Positions 1 to 9,338 of a stretch of 64,000 nt of DNA are shown in pieces. The translations under genes and the position numbers were made by a program. The notes under the pieces are model-generated. The model had not been told where the DNA came from. It worked only from the letters and a program-made list of their open reading frames with translations, and did not search any database. Source of the DNA: Parapristionchus giblindavisi (Eukaryota; Nematoda; Chromadorea; Rhabditida; Diplogasteridae); assembly GCA_943737045.1 (NCBI GenBank), contig CALSFV010000335.1, forward strand, positions 124,001 through 188,000, in the 5' to 3' direction. The first letter of the stretch is position 1; every line of letters starts with the position of its first letter.

Positions 1-219
1 CGGAAGAGGTCAGGAATTGATTCGCGGATGTGGGACTGGGTGGGTTTTGGAAACAGAGCCATGCTTCAAGCAGAATGAATGTAATAAAATGGGGCAAAAA
101 ACATAGCAAAGTGTTAGAGGTATTCAATGAGGGTGAGAACCCGATACACGAACAACACGTAAATGAGAAAACTTTATTCGAGGAAAAAATTTGCCGAACT
201 GATGACACACCCTAATACC

Positions 220-222
<3 letters not shown>

Positions 223-271
<49 letters not shown>

Positions 272-274
272 TTT
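223..274. repeat. (ATTT)n microsatellite
   Basis: Uninterrupted run of about thirteen ATTT units. Similar TTTA runs end the non-LTR relic near 17.58 kb, so this could mark the 3' tail of a lost retroelement. It also creates a spurious Leu/Phe/Ile-rich reading frame. The bases before it (1-222) hold nothing I can identify. Confidence 0.95.
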
Positions 275-635
275 GGTACACCCGTGACAGGTGCGACAGC
301 AAATACAGGAGCGATAAGAGAAATAATTATAATAATGATGGAAAGGACTTGGGGAAGTTGACAGGGGTACAGTGCGCGACATAATGATAGGACACCCCTA
401 AAATTTTGCGATTCCGGCCGAATGGTGAATGGAAATCAAAAGATGTATATACCATTTGTATCCATTCCTTGGATAACTAAGGTAGCCCACGTATGAGAAT
501 ATTCAATTTCCCGGTCAGCGAGAAAATAATAATATTTCGAAATTTTACCGTGACATAATGATAGGACACCCTGATTTTTTCAGAAGTTACTAATTTTTTC
601 TAACTTCTGCATAACATCAACGGGTCAACAACAGG

Positions 636-1075
636 TTAGTTATCAATCTTATGGCCCTTCCTCGAGAATGGACCGAAGATGCGATTGGGCATCCTCCTAT
701 AGAGGACAGAAATCACTTGAGGCTCGATGTCATCCCACTCATTTTTGATGATAGCCTTCAACTCGGTGACGGATGCATACTGTTTGGTGTTCTTGTGCAC
801 ACGACTAACCAAGATGCCCCATATGTACTATATGTGGTTTGCATTGGGATTGCACGTAGGGCATGGAAGAACTGTGATGTTTTTAACTGCGAACAATGGT
901 TTTGAGGGGTTATGGCGAGAATGGAGGAGCTCTCTTTCTGGGAGATCTGGTGGTGGGGACGGCTCTTCATCATGAAAGGAACTAGGGTAGTCTGGTGCAT
1001 CGCCTGATACTCCGCGTAGTCCATCCTGCTGGAGCGGAAGGATATGGGCGGCTTGTTGAATTTTAAGAACACGCC
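636..1075 (-). pseudogene. Tc1-type transposase C-terminal half (left arm)
   Basis: Mirror copy of the fragment at 1,270-1,688 on the other strand, with the same frameshifts and internal stop. It holds the region after the second catalytic Asp through the C-terminus and cannot make an active transposase alone. The assignment rests on the better-read right arm; the family placement (Tc1-like, DDE superfamily) is by motif order only. Confidence 0.7.
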
Positions 1076-1269
1076 CTAGTACGGTACATGATAATTTTTT
1101 CAAAAATTTAAAAATATCGGTTTCTGATTGCATTCACCGATGAGAAGAAGTTCAACCCCAATAGTCCGGATGGTTATAACTGTTTTTGACGTGAGTTGCT
1201 CAAGGAACCGCGTAATTTCAGCTGGAGGAAGTTCAGTCATGTTCAGGGTCGCGTTCTCAAAATTCGAGA

Positions 1270-1688
1270 AGCCGCTCATATCCTTCCGCTCCAGCAGGAT
1301 GGACTACGCGGAGTATCAGGCGATGCACCAGACTACCCTAGTTCCGTTCATGATGAAGAGCCGTCCCCACCACCAGATCTCCCAGAAAGAGAGCTCCTCC
1401 ATTCTCGCCATAACCCCTCAAAACCATTGTTCGCAGTTAAAAACATCACAGTTCTTCCATGCCCTACGTGCAATCCCAATGCAAACCACATATAGTACAT
1501 ATGTCGCATCTTGGTTAGTCGTGTGCACAAGAACACCAAACAGTATGCATCCGTCGCCGAGTTGAAGGCTATCATCAAAAATGAGCGGGGATGACATCGA
1601 GCCTCAAGTGATTTCTGTCTTCTATAGGAGGATGCCCAATCGCATCTTCGGTCCATTCTCGAGGAAGGGCCATAAGATTGATTACTAA
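1270..1688 (+). pseudogene. Tc1-type transposase C-terminal half (right arm)
   Basis: Read across frames, the translation follows the Tc1 C-terminal order. First comes a segment MDYAEYQAMHQTTLVPFM, equivalent to the usual 'Y...L...LLPF'. Then FAVKNITVLPCP, equivalent to 'F...I.VL.WP', runs into a degenerate 'SPDLNPIEN' block with an internal stop. Then ILVSRVHKNTKQYASVAELK, and finally QVISVFYRRMPNRI ending at a TAA at 1,686. At least one frameshift lies near 1,585. It is non-functional as it stands and paired with an inverted copy in the same element. Confidence 0.75.
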
Positions 1689-2603
1689 CCTGTTGTTGAC
1701 CCGTTGATGTTATGCAGAAGTTTGAAAAAATTAGTAACTTCTGAAAAAAATCGGGGTGTCCTATCATTATGTCACGGTGAAATTTCGAAATATTATTATT
1801 TTCTCGTTGACCGGGAAATTGAATATTCTCATACGTGGGCTACCTTAGTTATCCAAGGAGGGGATACAAATGGTATATACATATTTTGATTTCCATTCAC
1901 TATTCGGCCGGAATCGCAAAATTTTAGGGGTGTCCTATCATTATGTCGCGCACTGTATATCGATAGCCGTCAAATCGCCAGTGATCCAGTTTGAATGAGG
2001 TGGACGAGGCATCAGAACGGGAAGGGGACCGTTCAGATCCATGTGAGGGGTTGGATCATAATGGAATCGCCAGGACAGATAACTAAAGATTGAGTACTTC
2101 GACTTGTAGGGTATGGGGAAGTTGGGGATGACGAAATAGGTGAAATTTGATAGACTGAATTGACAAAAGTGGATTACAGATACGATGTAAATTACACAAA
2201 AAACGAGTAGTACGATGTGCAAATGAGCTACGAAGATTCTCTCTTTTAGCAATTGGAATATGGATAGAGAAAGCATTGTGACGAGTGAATCGCGCACAAG
2301 GTATGATAATTTAAGAAATGATTCGTACCAAGTCGCGCAGTCGACTCATTCTGTTTTACTTCCGTTTAATTGACGGTTAAAACAACCGATATAAAGCCTC
2401 AAAGTGGATTGAAAATGATGGCGAAATGCACGAAAAAATCGCGTTGAATGAGTTTTCATCAGTTTAACATCGAATATTGTCGAACTGGTCGTGCAAATGC
2501 ACGAATGCGAATCTCTGTTGTTGATCATATATTCTCGGTTTCTTTAATTTATTGCGATGGGAATAAAGATTAAGAATATGGATGTGTTCCTTTAAAGACC
2601 AAC

Positions 2604-3062
2604 CTAGAAACTTTTCACGGTCCTTGTTTGCGAAATTGGTCACCGAGAAGGAGTACTTATTACATTCGAAGGTGGAACGATCTCTGAAATTGGGCAAATG
2701 ACTGGGGTTAGGCTCGTTCCATATTTTTTCGGGCCAAAATATTGATCCTATTGAAAGAGCACTATGAGGTTAAAGTAAATCCATAAGCTAATTTGAAACT
2801 CTCCGCGCTGGCCAAACTCTCTCGCTTTCTTTGTCTTTGTCAAAGCGGAGAGTAAAATTAGCACGGGGTGAAATTCTAAGGAAGATAGTCGGTGAAACAA
2901 ATTATAAATCCAAAATTGGTTGACATACTTTCGGACCACAGAAGCGATGGTAGAAGGAAGAAGCAGAATGGAGATGAATAGAGCAAAGCGAATCATAGCG
3001 ACCACTTCTGACGACGAATCGAACTCAAAATGAATGAAATGCCACTCGTAATGGAAATTGTT
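2604..3062 (-). pseudogene. Copy E of secreted Cys-rich family, exons X and Y only
   Basis: Exon X spans 3,062 to 2,939. Its acceptor is the end of 'ATCTTCACAG', and the start codon at 2,996 opens MIRFALFISILLLPSTIAS, a strong signal peptide. The donor is GTATGT. Exon Y spans 2,683 to 2,604 after an acceptor 'CCCAATTTCAG' and encodes a one-Cys segment with KYSFSVTNFANKDREKFLG. The join keeps phase 2 (AA|A). The later exons Z, A, C and H are absent: sequence to 2,000 continues as intron-like repeat and then meets the Tc1 palindrome. The X-Y intron contains a CTCTCTCG hairpin MITE. A 188-codon open frame (2,748-3,314) reads through X and its flanks but ignores the splice sites, so I do not take it as the product. 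Confidence 0.65.
2785..2875. repeat. CTCTCTCG palindromic MITE copy
   Basis: Short hairpin repeat of the family described at 52,252. The arms carry CTAATTTGAAACTCTCCGC and its complement around a CTTTCTTTGTC loop. It lies in the X-Y intron of copy E. Confidence 0.75.
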
Positions 3063-3134
3063 CTGTGAAGATGTAATTTTATTAACAATAAAGCACAAAT
3101 ATTCAACACTACTGCAGAAGCCCAGATAGGGGGT

Positions 3135-3222
3135 GTAGGCGAAAAGGGCAAAAGGCGTATCCTCCCCAGTCGAACTTGTCGTTGATCGTCCGACACTCCT
3201 TGACACACTTCTTGAAGATTCT
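3135..3222 (-). pseudogene. P-b exon copy (Cys-rich, W-G-G)
   Basis: The minus-strand frame encodes KKCVKECRTINDKFDWGGYA followed by FCP. The same segment, with conservative changes, recurs at about 6,690 (+), 30,960 (-) and 55,660 (-), always upstream of exon X. An alternative overlapping frame is also open, so the true phase is uncertain. A likely 3' end with AATAAA lies just before exon X. Confidence 0.45.
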
Positions 3223-3426
3223 CTTCTTATTGAGTAGTTTTCACTCCTACACCTCCCCATTTTGGAGCGATGTGCCTTTAGAGATCTCACAAACGACATA
3301 ATTTTCACTGACATTAAAGGGATATTTTTTTCAATGTTAGATTTTACAGCTCGACAGACATCGAACCGACCGAACAGACGGAGGAAAGTGCAAAATGAAA
3401 CTACATCGGAAAAAATACACCTTTAA

Positions 3427-4525
3427 GAGAGACCTCCAGTTCTCATGGCTAGCGCACGGGTCCGGGGGGGGGGGGGTGACCGTTAAGACTGGACCACCCC
3501 CCGGACCCGTGCGCTAGCAATGAGAACTGGAGGTCCAGACTTGGGTGTTAGGAGGGTCATCGGCCCTTATTTAACTTTTAAAAATCATAATTTCTCAAAT
3601 TTTTGATATGAAGTCTAAATACCATTTGCAATCCGTCTAGGGTGCACAGACCTTGCTAATTCACTGTTAGCATCGAGTGTCCGTTGATTCCTAAACCACT
3701 TTTTTGACTAATTTTTGTTTTTTTCGAACAAATCATCGCTTGTTGTCGTTTGAGCCAGACATTTCCGACCAGGTATTGTAGCCTAAGCAATTCTGCATTG
3801 ATTTCACATAAAAACTGGGTTCTCCACGACCATCGACCATTTTGACGAATTTTTCGCTCGAATATCCGTCATCGATGGTTGTCCCGAACAAATGCTGTAT
3901 TTTCCAAACGATTGGTGCGAAATTGTGGTCTACTCAAAGTTTAGAGGTGAGACGAGTAAAATGACACAAGAAGCCCGTCACTTGGATAAATTTGAAAATT
4001 TCGATTCATGGTCTGAAAATTTCAAAATTTCTCAAGTTTGAAATTTTTTCATTTATACTGCTTATTGTGAAGTACTAATGATTTGAATAATATTCAGCCA
4101 ATGCTCAATGGTTGATCTCTCCTTTCAACCATTTTACGAAAAGTTTCGTTCTGAATGCATGCGAAAAATCAGAATTTTGTTTGAGTCAGTTTCCAACTTG
4201 CTATCTGTAACACTCCGTCTTAGTACTTTGCAATGTACATAATCAATATGAAAATCGTTTATTTTCGAAAATTTACAAAATTCAATTTGAGTGCCTACTT
4301 TCACGGCAAATTTCTGAAATATAAGTTTGTCGACTCGAATGCTGCGACAAACGGTGCTCGTCGAAGGAGAAGTTGCACCATACAGTACCATTTCTTGCTG
4401 GATGATCGTGGAGTTCGCCCGCGGATCTCCTCGATGAATGACATGAATGAAATACTTCTTAACCATTGAAAAAAAATGTTCGAAAACAACGAAAATACGT
4501 AGCAACTTATAGTACTCAAAATGAG
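3427..4525. mobile_element. TTAA foldback family, left half, broken
   Basis: It starts directly after TTAA (3,423-3,426) with a terminal segment containing GCTAGCGCACGGGTCCGGGG. An inverted copy of that end follows at once, giving a small palindrome at 3,430-3,535 with a poly-G core. The interior then matches the left arm and loop of the intact elements at 32,404 and 43,272. Homology fades near 4,525 and no right end is seen. The host sequence before the TTAA is the same as at 56,341-56,360. Confidence 0.7.
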
Positions 4526-4631
4526 CAATTTTGTCATTTTGGGATACTGTAGCTTAGAAGTCGTCGAAATTGAAAATCCGGCTCCATGTCACGGAATACA
4601 TTGTGAAAGCTCTACGAGCACACCATTGGCC

Positions 4632-4764
4632 GTATGCAAGAACCGTTTTCCGGGAAATATGACGTCATTAGCGTAGGCGGAGGCGTTTTCCAAAAACCCT
4701 CCGCCTACGGTAATGACGTTACATTTCCCCGGAAAAAGGTTTTCCCGTTGTTCTTGCATACGTC
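4632..4764. repeat. 130-base inverted repeat
   Basis: Two arms of about 60 bases (CGTATGCAAGAAC... and its complement) sit around CTCCGCCTACG/CGTAGGCGGAG. It contains TGACGTCATTA-like and TGACGTTA segments. I see no coding content and no obvious target duplication. Confidence 0.7.
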
Positions 4765-4769
4765 CACAT

Positions 4770-5345
4770 ATTAAAATTTCAAAGTGACCGGATAACTACA
4801 AGAAAAGTTATCCTCAAAAAACAAAAATATGTTTTCCTTCTGGCCACCACTGTAAATGACTGAAGGAAAGAGTTCGATTTGTTATTGAGTCTGCCCAACC
4901 CTAATTTCTGTATATTATTATGAATTATTATCGTTTAGAATATTATAATTCATCGCTTATTTCATTATTTATTCATTTCATTCCATTCTATTTATTGTGT
5001 CCGAGGATGACCCTTTGATCCCGACTTCCATTCTTTATCTTTCTGGTGTTTACCTTTCTGCTTTATGATTATGGTGTTACCGTTTACCTTTCTGCTTATT
5101 CCTAAGACTCCACCCACCTGTTGATCATTTGATTTCGTAATTCGTCTTCAGTCTAGACGTTCGCTCTCGCTTGTGAGTGGTGACGTAATTAGTCCTCTCT
5201 CTTTTCTTGACTTTACGTAGGATTCGTTGGTTTATTGTAACCCTGTGGATAAAATCACCTTTGTGGATTAACAGTGATCGTTTGTTGCATTCTAAGGGTT
5301 TAGTTCTTCTTGAATACATACATTCGATCCAATTTATCTCCGTTT
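4770..5345. other. No recognisable gene
   Basis: AT-rich sequence with scattered short open frames that have no conserved counterpart elsewhere in the window. I see no splice-supported exon or repeat family here. Confidence 0.5.
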
Positions 5346-5361
5346 CCTGCGTATTTTGAAT

Positions 5362-5482
5362 CAGTGCTACTAGGTGTGGCGTTACCGATAGCTACTAGGT
5401 GTGGCAAGCCACTTGGTGTGACATTCTTTCTGATCAGTGCTACTAGGTGTGGCGAGACTGATAGCTACTAGGTGTGGCACGT
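5362..5482. repeat. GCTACTAGGTGTGGC tandem repeat
   Basis: Four clear copies of GCTACTAGGTGTGGC and one degenerate copy, arranged as two longer units with alternating spacers (GTTACCGATA and GAGACTGATA). A small minisatellite. Confidence 0.85.
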
Positions 5483-5569
5483 GAAGCTTCCTCTTAACTT
5501 TCATTTGAAAGAGCTAAAATTGCACCAAAAGGGGGTAATTTCTGCTAACTTTATCTATGGGTAAGAGTG

Positions 5570-6935
5570 AATAACTTTACAGATTGGAACTTTTTGAGCA
5601 GTGCAAATGTCCAGATCGCTCTAAAATGGTGTGGAGCCAGGGCCGAATCGAGCCAAAGGTTATTCGGGTAATTATAGTTTAGCATGCCGAATCCCTAAAC
5701 TAGGATATCCAAGTGCATTCTGATTCCCTGAATGTACTAAAAGGCATAAATCTTCGTAGACTGGAAGTTATTCAAAACCAGGATAAACCATCGCTGATTT
5801 CGCTCCCGTAGGAGTGAAAGCTACTCGATACGTGGAGAATGTTCAAGAAGTGAGTCGAGGAGTGTGAGAACGTTATTCAGCACCATAACAAAGGCGCGGC
5901 GGTACGTGGCGCGGACCCAGGGCAGTATCGACTTCTCCAAGATGTTCTCGTAGCTGTAGCGATCGAAAATATCCTATATCCAAAGCAGGAGACCCATTCT
6001 GAATCGAAAAGCGAGGATGATAAGGGCCAGCGACCATCTGCTCTGGTCCCGCTAGGAGTTGCATATGATGACCGCGACCGACGTCAGCGAGTGCAAATTC
6101 TTTGGTAGCGATGGTATGAAGTGGGATCGTCGTCCTACCGGCTTTCGCTTCGACCCCAAGTGCCATTGCCCGACGGTCAAGCACTGTGGTGGAAGCGTCC
6201 TCGGCTGGATATAGTCAATCATGTTTCCTGAACATCATCCTGCACATATGAGAGGTGTTGGAACGTGCTGTGAAGGGATAGAAGGAAAAGAACGCGGAGG
6301 AGAAGTCCGAGCAGCTTCAACGCGCTTTGGCTGCATTTCTTGCCTCCACATTCGACAACCTGATGAACCCCATGACTGAATACTTTCAAACAGTCATTGC
6401 AGTACACAGTTTCCACACACATAATTGAATTCAAGCTGCTCCGGTGACCCCAAAGGTCGATATGCCCAAGTGCTGATTTCGCCGAAAATTGTCATTTTTC
6501 ATAATTTGACCACTATTCTATTATTTGTGATCCAATATCGATAAAAATTGTGTCAATATATCACAGTACCATCTATACCAACATACTAAAAAATGAAGAG
6601 AAACGGTTGACTGCGAAGAAAGTTATGGCTGAAAAGCCAAAATATCATAGAATATTGGCCTGCACTGTACTAAGTAAAAGCTACTCGATACGTAGAGAAT
6701 GTTCAAGAAGTGTGTCGAGGAGTGTAGGATAATCAACGACAAGTTCAACTGGGGAGGAAACGCCTTCTGCCCCCTATTTTAGGCGCCACCCCCAAGCTGC
6801 TGAAGTAGTTCCAGTTGAAGTTTTCAATCAGATTAGTCTAGTTAGTCAACGATGTTGGAGGTAAATACGATGAGATCTGCTATCCCGAAGCGGCAATACT
6901 GCAGCCGACAAGCCATCTCCACAATTAATTCATTT
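5570..6935 (+). pseudogene. P module of copy A (exons P-a, P-b, P-c), interrupted
   Basis: P-a (about 5,570-5,667) ends in a GG|GTAATT donor and matches the segment RLEIVEYCISPDRPEIG seen at 40.3, 47.7 and 55.9 kb, although this copy is degraded. P-b follows near 6,690-6,775 (CVEECR, INDKF, WGG, AFCP pattern, with a point change to a stop). P-c at about 6,845-6,932 encodes VNDVGGKYDEICYPEAAILQ and then a stop. AATAAA follows at 7,020, and exon X of copy A begins soon after. About 810 bases of unrelated sequence are inserted between 5,867 and 6,676, flanked by direct copies of AAAGCTACTCGATACGT. Whether P is a separate upstream gene or the 5' part of the same gene is unresolved. Confidence 0.45.
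5867..6676. mobile_element. Unidentified insertion in P module
   Basis: This stretch separates two copies of a roughly 48-base host segment (5,818-5,866 and 6,677-6,725), so it behaves like an insertion with a long duplication. Open frames on the minus strand (103 codons ending at 5,873; 71 codons ending at 6,219) show no motif I recognise. GC content is higher than in the flanks. Confidence 0.45.
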
Positions 6936-7071
6936 GGCTAAAAGGACCCTAGTAAATGAATTTTTTAAACAGTCAAAGCTAAATTAAAATTTTATACATA
7001 TTTGAATCTTTGTGCCTTAATAAAATTACATCTTCATAGAACAATGACCATTATGAGTGGTGGGAAGATAT

Positions 7072-7167
7072 AGTGGACAATGATGTTGCATACCACAAAT
7101 CTACATTGTCATTATTTAGTAATGTGATAAAGAAAATACTGACAAAGACTTATGCACCAACCTATTA
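7072..7167 (-). mobile_element. Mariner 3' end fragment
   Basis: Contains the terminal sequence GACAAAGACTTATGCACCAA plus CCTA, identical in kind to the ends at 30,540 and 63,716, and the last codons of the transposase (WEDIVDND-like). It sits at the same place, just upstream of exon X, as the copies at 30.5 and 63.7 kb, so the insertion predates the family duplications. Confidence 0.75.
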
Positions 7168-7384
7168 TAATATAATTACATTTTCATAGAACAATGGTGG
7201 ATAGAACAATGACCATTATGAGTGGCATTTCATTCATTCTGAGTTTAATTCGTCGTCAGAAGTGGTCGATATGATTCGCTTTGCTCTATTCATCTCCATT
7301 CTGCTTCTTCCTTCTACCATCGCTTCTGTGGTCCGAAAGTATGTCTCTCAACTTTGTATGTCTCTCAACTCTCAACAACTTTTT

Positions 7385-7665
7385 TACACTCCGCATTGAC
7401 AAAGACAAAGAAAGAGAGAGAGTTTGGCCAGAGCGGAGATGTCAAATTAGCTTGGGAAGTTTGAAGCCCTCTATGTCAATGTTCTATCTCTGTTCTCTGG
7501 TCGCCCTCTTTGTCTACGAGAGAGTGTTGTCAGAGTGTAGAGTTGCAAATTAGCTCGTGGTGCGCATACCCCAAACTAATTTCACTCTCCACATTGACAC
7601 TACTCTCTCGCTGGCAAAGAAAGCGAGAGAGTTTGACCAGATCAGAGAGTTTCAAATTAGCTTAT
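7385..7665. repeat. Cluster of three CTCTCTCG hairpin MITE copies
   Basis: Successive partial palindromes near 7,385-7,460, 7,480-7,560 and 7,560-7,665 sit in the X-Y intron of copy A. The same kind of cluster sits at the same place in copies B and C. Confidence 0.7.
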
Positions 7666-7889
7666 TGTGTTGCTTTAAAATTATAGTACTCTTTCAATGG
7701 GAGCAATATTTTGGCCGGAAAATTTCTAGAACGAGTCAGCACAGGATCACCCCCAGTCATTGCCCAATTTCAGCGCTCGTTCCACCTTCTACTGTGACAA
7801 GTACTCCTTTCCGGTGGCCAAATTCGCCATTAAGGACCGTGAAATGTTTCTAGGTTCGTCTTTGATGGAGCACACCAATCATAGGTGAT

Positions 7890-8190
7890 ATGACACATGT
7901 GAGAAATGAGAATGGAAGTTCCAATTGAGAGTCGAATTATGTGAAAGAGGTATTAAATGTGAGAAATGAGATCAGAAACGACCGAATCGGAGGGCATAAT
8001 GTGAGGAATGATCTGAGAAATGTATATTTGAAAATGAAAGACGTGAGAAATGACATTTGAAATGAAAGCGGGGAAAGCGACATGGGAAAAATGTGATTAG
8101 AAAACGATGTTCAGGAAAAAAACATTAATTAGAAAAAGATGTCCAGGGAAAAAACTTTTGCGAAATTACCGATGTAAATGAAATTATAGA
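7890..8190. repeat. Purine-rich GTGAGAAATGA repeats
   Basis: Many imperfect repeats of ATGTGAGAAATGA and GAAATG between 7,890 and 8,130, in the Y-Z intron of copy A. A low-complexity minisatellite with no coding content. Confidence 0.6.
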
Positions 8191-8210
8191 CATTGATCAT
8201 CAACACCAAC

Positions 8211-8410
8211 AATCTCCGGTATTTTTTGCTCATGGTTCAATCCCTTGGTGTACCCCGAGAGGTTATTTTGGGCAGAACCTTTAGACGGGGTACCCCGCTA
8301 GCTGGGGTCTATAGACGGGGAACCCCGCGAGGTGGAAGACGGCGTGCCCGTGGAGCGCGAGGCACCACTTCCACACTGTGGTGTTCTCGCAGTATATCCC
8401 CCCGAGAATT
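8211..8410. repeat. GC-rich CGGGGTACCCCG repeat element
   Basis: It begins with CTCCGGTATTTTTTGCTC, the same end as the element at 26,851-27,070, and holds degenerate copies of ACGGGGTACCCCGC. It is sharply more GC-rich than its surroundings. A poly-G and poly-T tract follows (8,405-8,440). Confidence 0.7.
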
Positions 8411-8607
8411 GGGGGGGGAGATTTTTTTTTTGATTTTTTTTTGTCTAAATTAAATGAATTTTTTGGGGGTTTGCCTTTAAATGAATTTTACAGGAGAGAT
8501 GTTCCGTCAGAACCAAAACATGGAGATGGCTGAGTGTAGCAACACTCATCAGTGTAGAATTTCACTCTCGGGATGGACGATCAGTGCGGGTTGCAAGGTG
8601 AGAGAAA

Positions 8608-8724
8608 TGCCCCTCCCCGAGCTACTTTTACTGTACGCTCTGGCAACGCTCTCTCGTTGACAAAGAAAGCGAGAGAGCATTGCCATAGAGGAGAGTTTAA
8701 AATTAGCTCGAGGTTTGCCTTTCA
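8608..8724. repeat. CTCTCTCG palindromic MITE copy
   Basis: Near-complete hairpin lying 11 bases after the exon Z donor of copy A. The core is GCTCTCTCG, loop, CGAGAGAGC, with flanking CGAGCTA/TTAGCTCG. Confidence 0.85.
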
Positions 8725-9338
8725 GCATTTCTAAAATCATTGAAACAATTTGCAGTCGTTTTTAAGTGAGAAAAAAACTGTTTTAATTTTCTCTTGATAA
8801 AAGAATTTTTTTATATACGTACATAGTTGTGAAAAAATCTATGTAATATCGTCAGCAAGCTGATCGTGGAGGAAACAAAACGACGACAGACCTTAAAGAG
8901 TTTGTGGCAAATTTCAAAACTGAAGATATCACGTATGAGTGTCCGCAAAGGTGAGTTATAGATTAAAACGATGACCGTCTCATCGTTTTAAACATTTTTC
9001 TTATTTTTATATGGACGATGTCCCTTGGAGAATTACATGTTAAAATTCGCGGGAGATCCCCATACGGGAAAAAGCCGAACTAGAATATGTCATAGAAGTC
9101 AGCAAAAATCACAACGCAAAGTGGTGGTGGAACTCGTCAGCTACGGTCTTTGAGCGTGACTGCGTCACAGACCACTAGGTTATAAATAGAATAGGTTTTC
9201 ACTGGTTGTATAACAAGACAGATCAGATGTCATCCTATTCCTTATGCCAATCAATTAAATGCTGCAACGAGAGATAGTTAAGCGTTGTTCGAACCGTTAT
9301 TTTTGCTGGTGTCATCAGTTTTTTGATAGCGTTAGAAT

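Larger units (their letters stand above)
370..1955. mobile_element. Palindromic Tc1-like element, TA-flanked
   Basis: A 1,586-base foldback. The left end CAGTGCGCGACATAATGATA is the reverse complement of the right end, and both are followed by TA (368-369 and 1956-1957), as expected for Tc1/mariner target duplication. The arms match for most of their length around a centre near 1,060-1,250. The terminal motif GACATAATGATAGGACACC recurs inside each arm at about 552 and 1,770, so the ends are internally repeated. Each arm carries the C-terminal half of a Tc1-type transposase pointing outward. This suggests two 3' halves fused head to head with loss of both 5' halves. Confidence 0.85.
7190..9178 (+). 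pseudogene. Copy A: secreted Cys-rich family, exons X-Y-Z-A-C
   Basis: Exon X 7,190-7,338 has its start at 7,271, encodes MIRFALFISILLLPSTIAS and ends at donor GTATGT. Y is 7,774-7,853 (acceptor CCAATTTCAG; KYSFPVAKFAIKDREMFLG, one Cys before it). Z is 8,496-8,597 (C...C then ISLSGWTISAGCK, donor GTGAGA). A is 8,856-8,950 (QADRGG... then DLKEFVANFKTEDITYEC, donor GTGAGT). C is about 9,013-9,178 (EYVIEVSKNHNAKWWWNSSA then TVFERD and TDH plus stop). Joins X-Y, Y-Z, Z-A and A-C are phase 2, 1, 0 and 2, the same as in copies B-D. The predicted product is a secreted protein with about five cysteines in its first 120 residues. Lesions: the exon C acceptor AG is lost, and one TCA codon has become TAA. 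I do not recognise the family. Confidence 0.7.

Noticed and set aside
2748..3314. 188-codon open frame, the longest in the window
   Set aside because: It reads through conserved splice sites on both sides of exon X and into a hairpin MITE. The spliced structure repeated in four other copies is the better model.
5867..6676. Tc1 or mariner identity for the insertion in the P module
   Set aside because: No DDE-type motif or inverted ends are readable. The long flanking duplication does not match TA-target elements.
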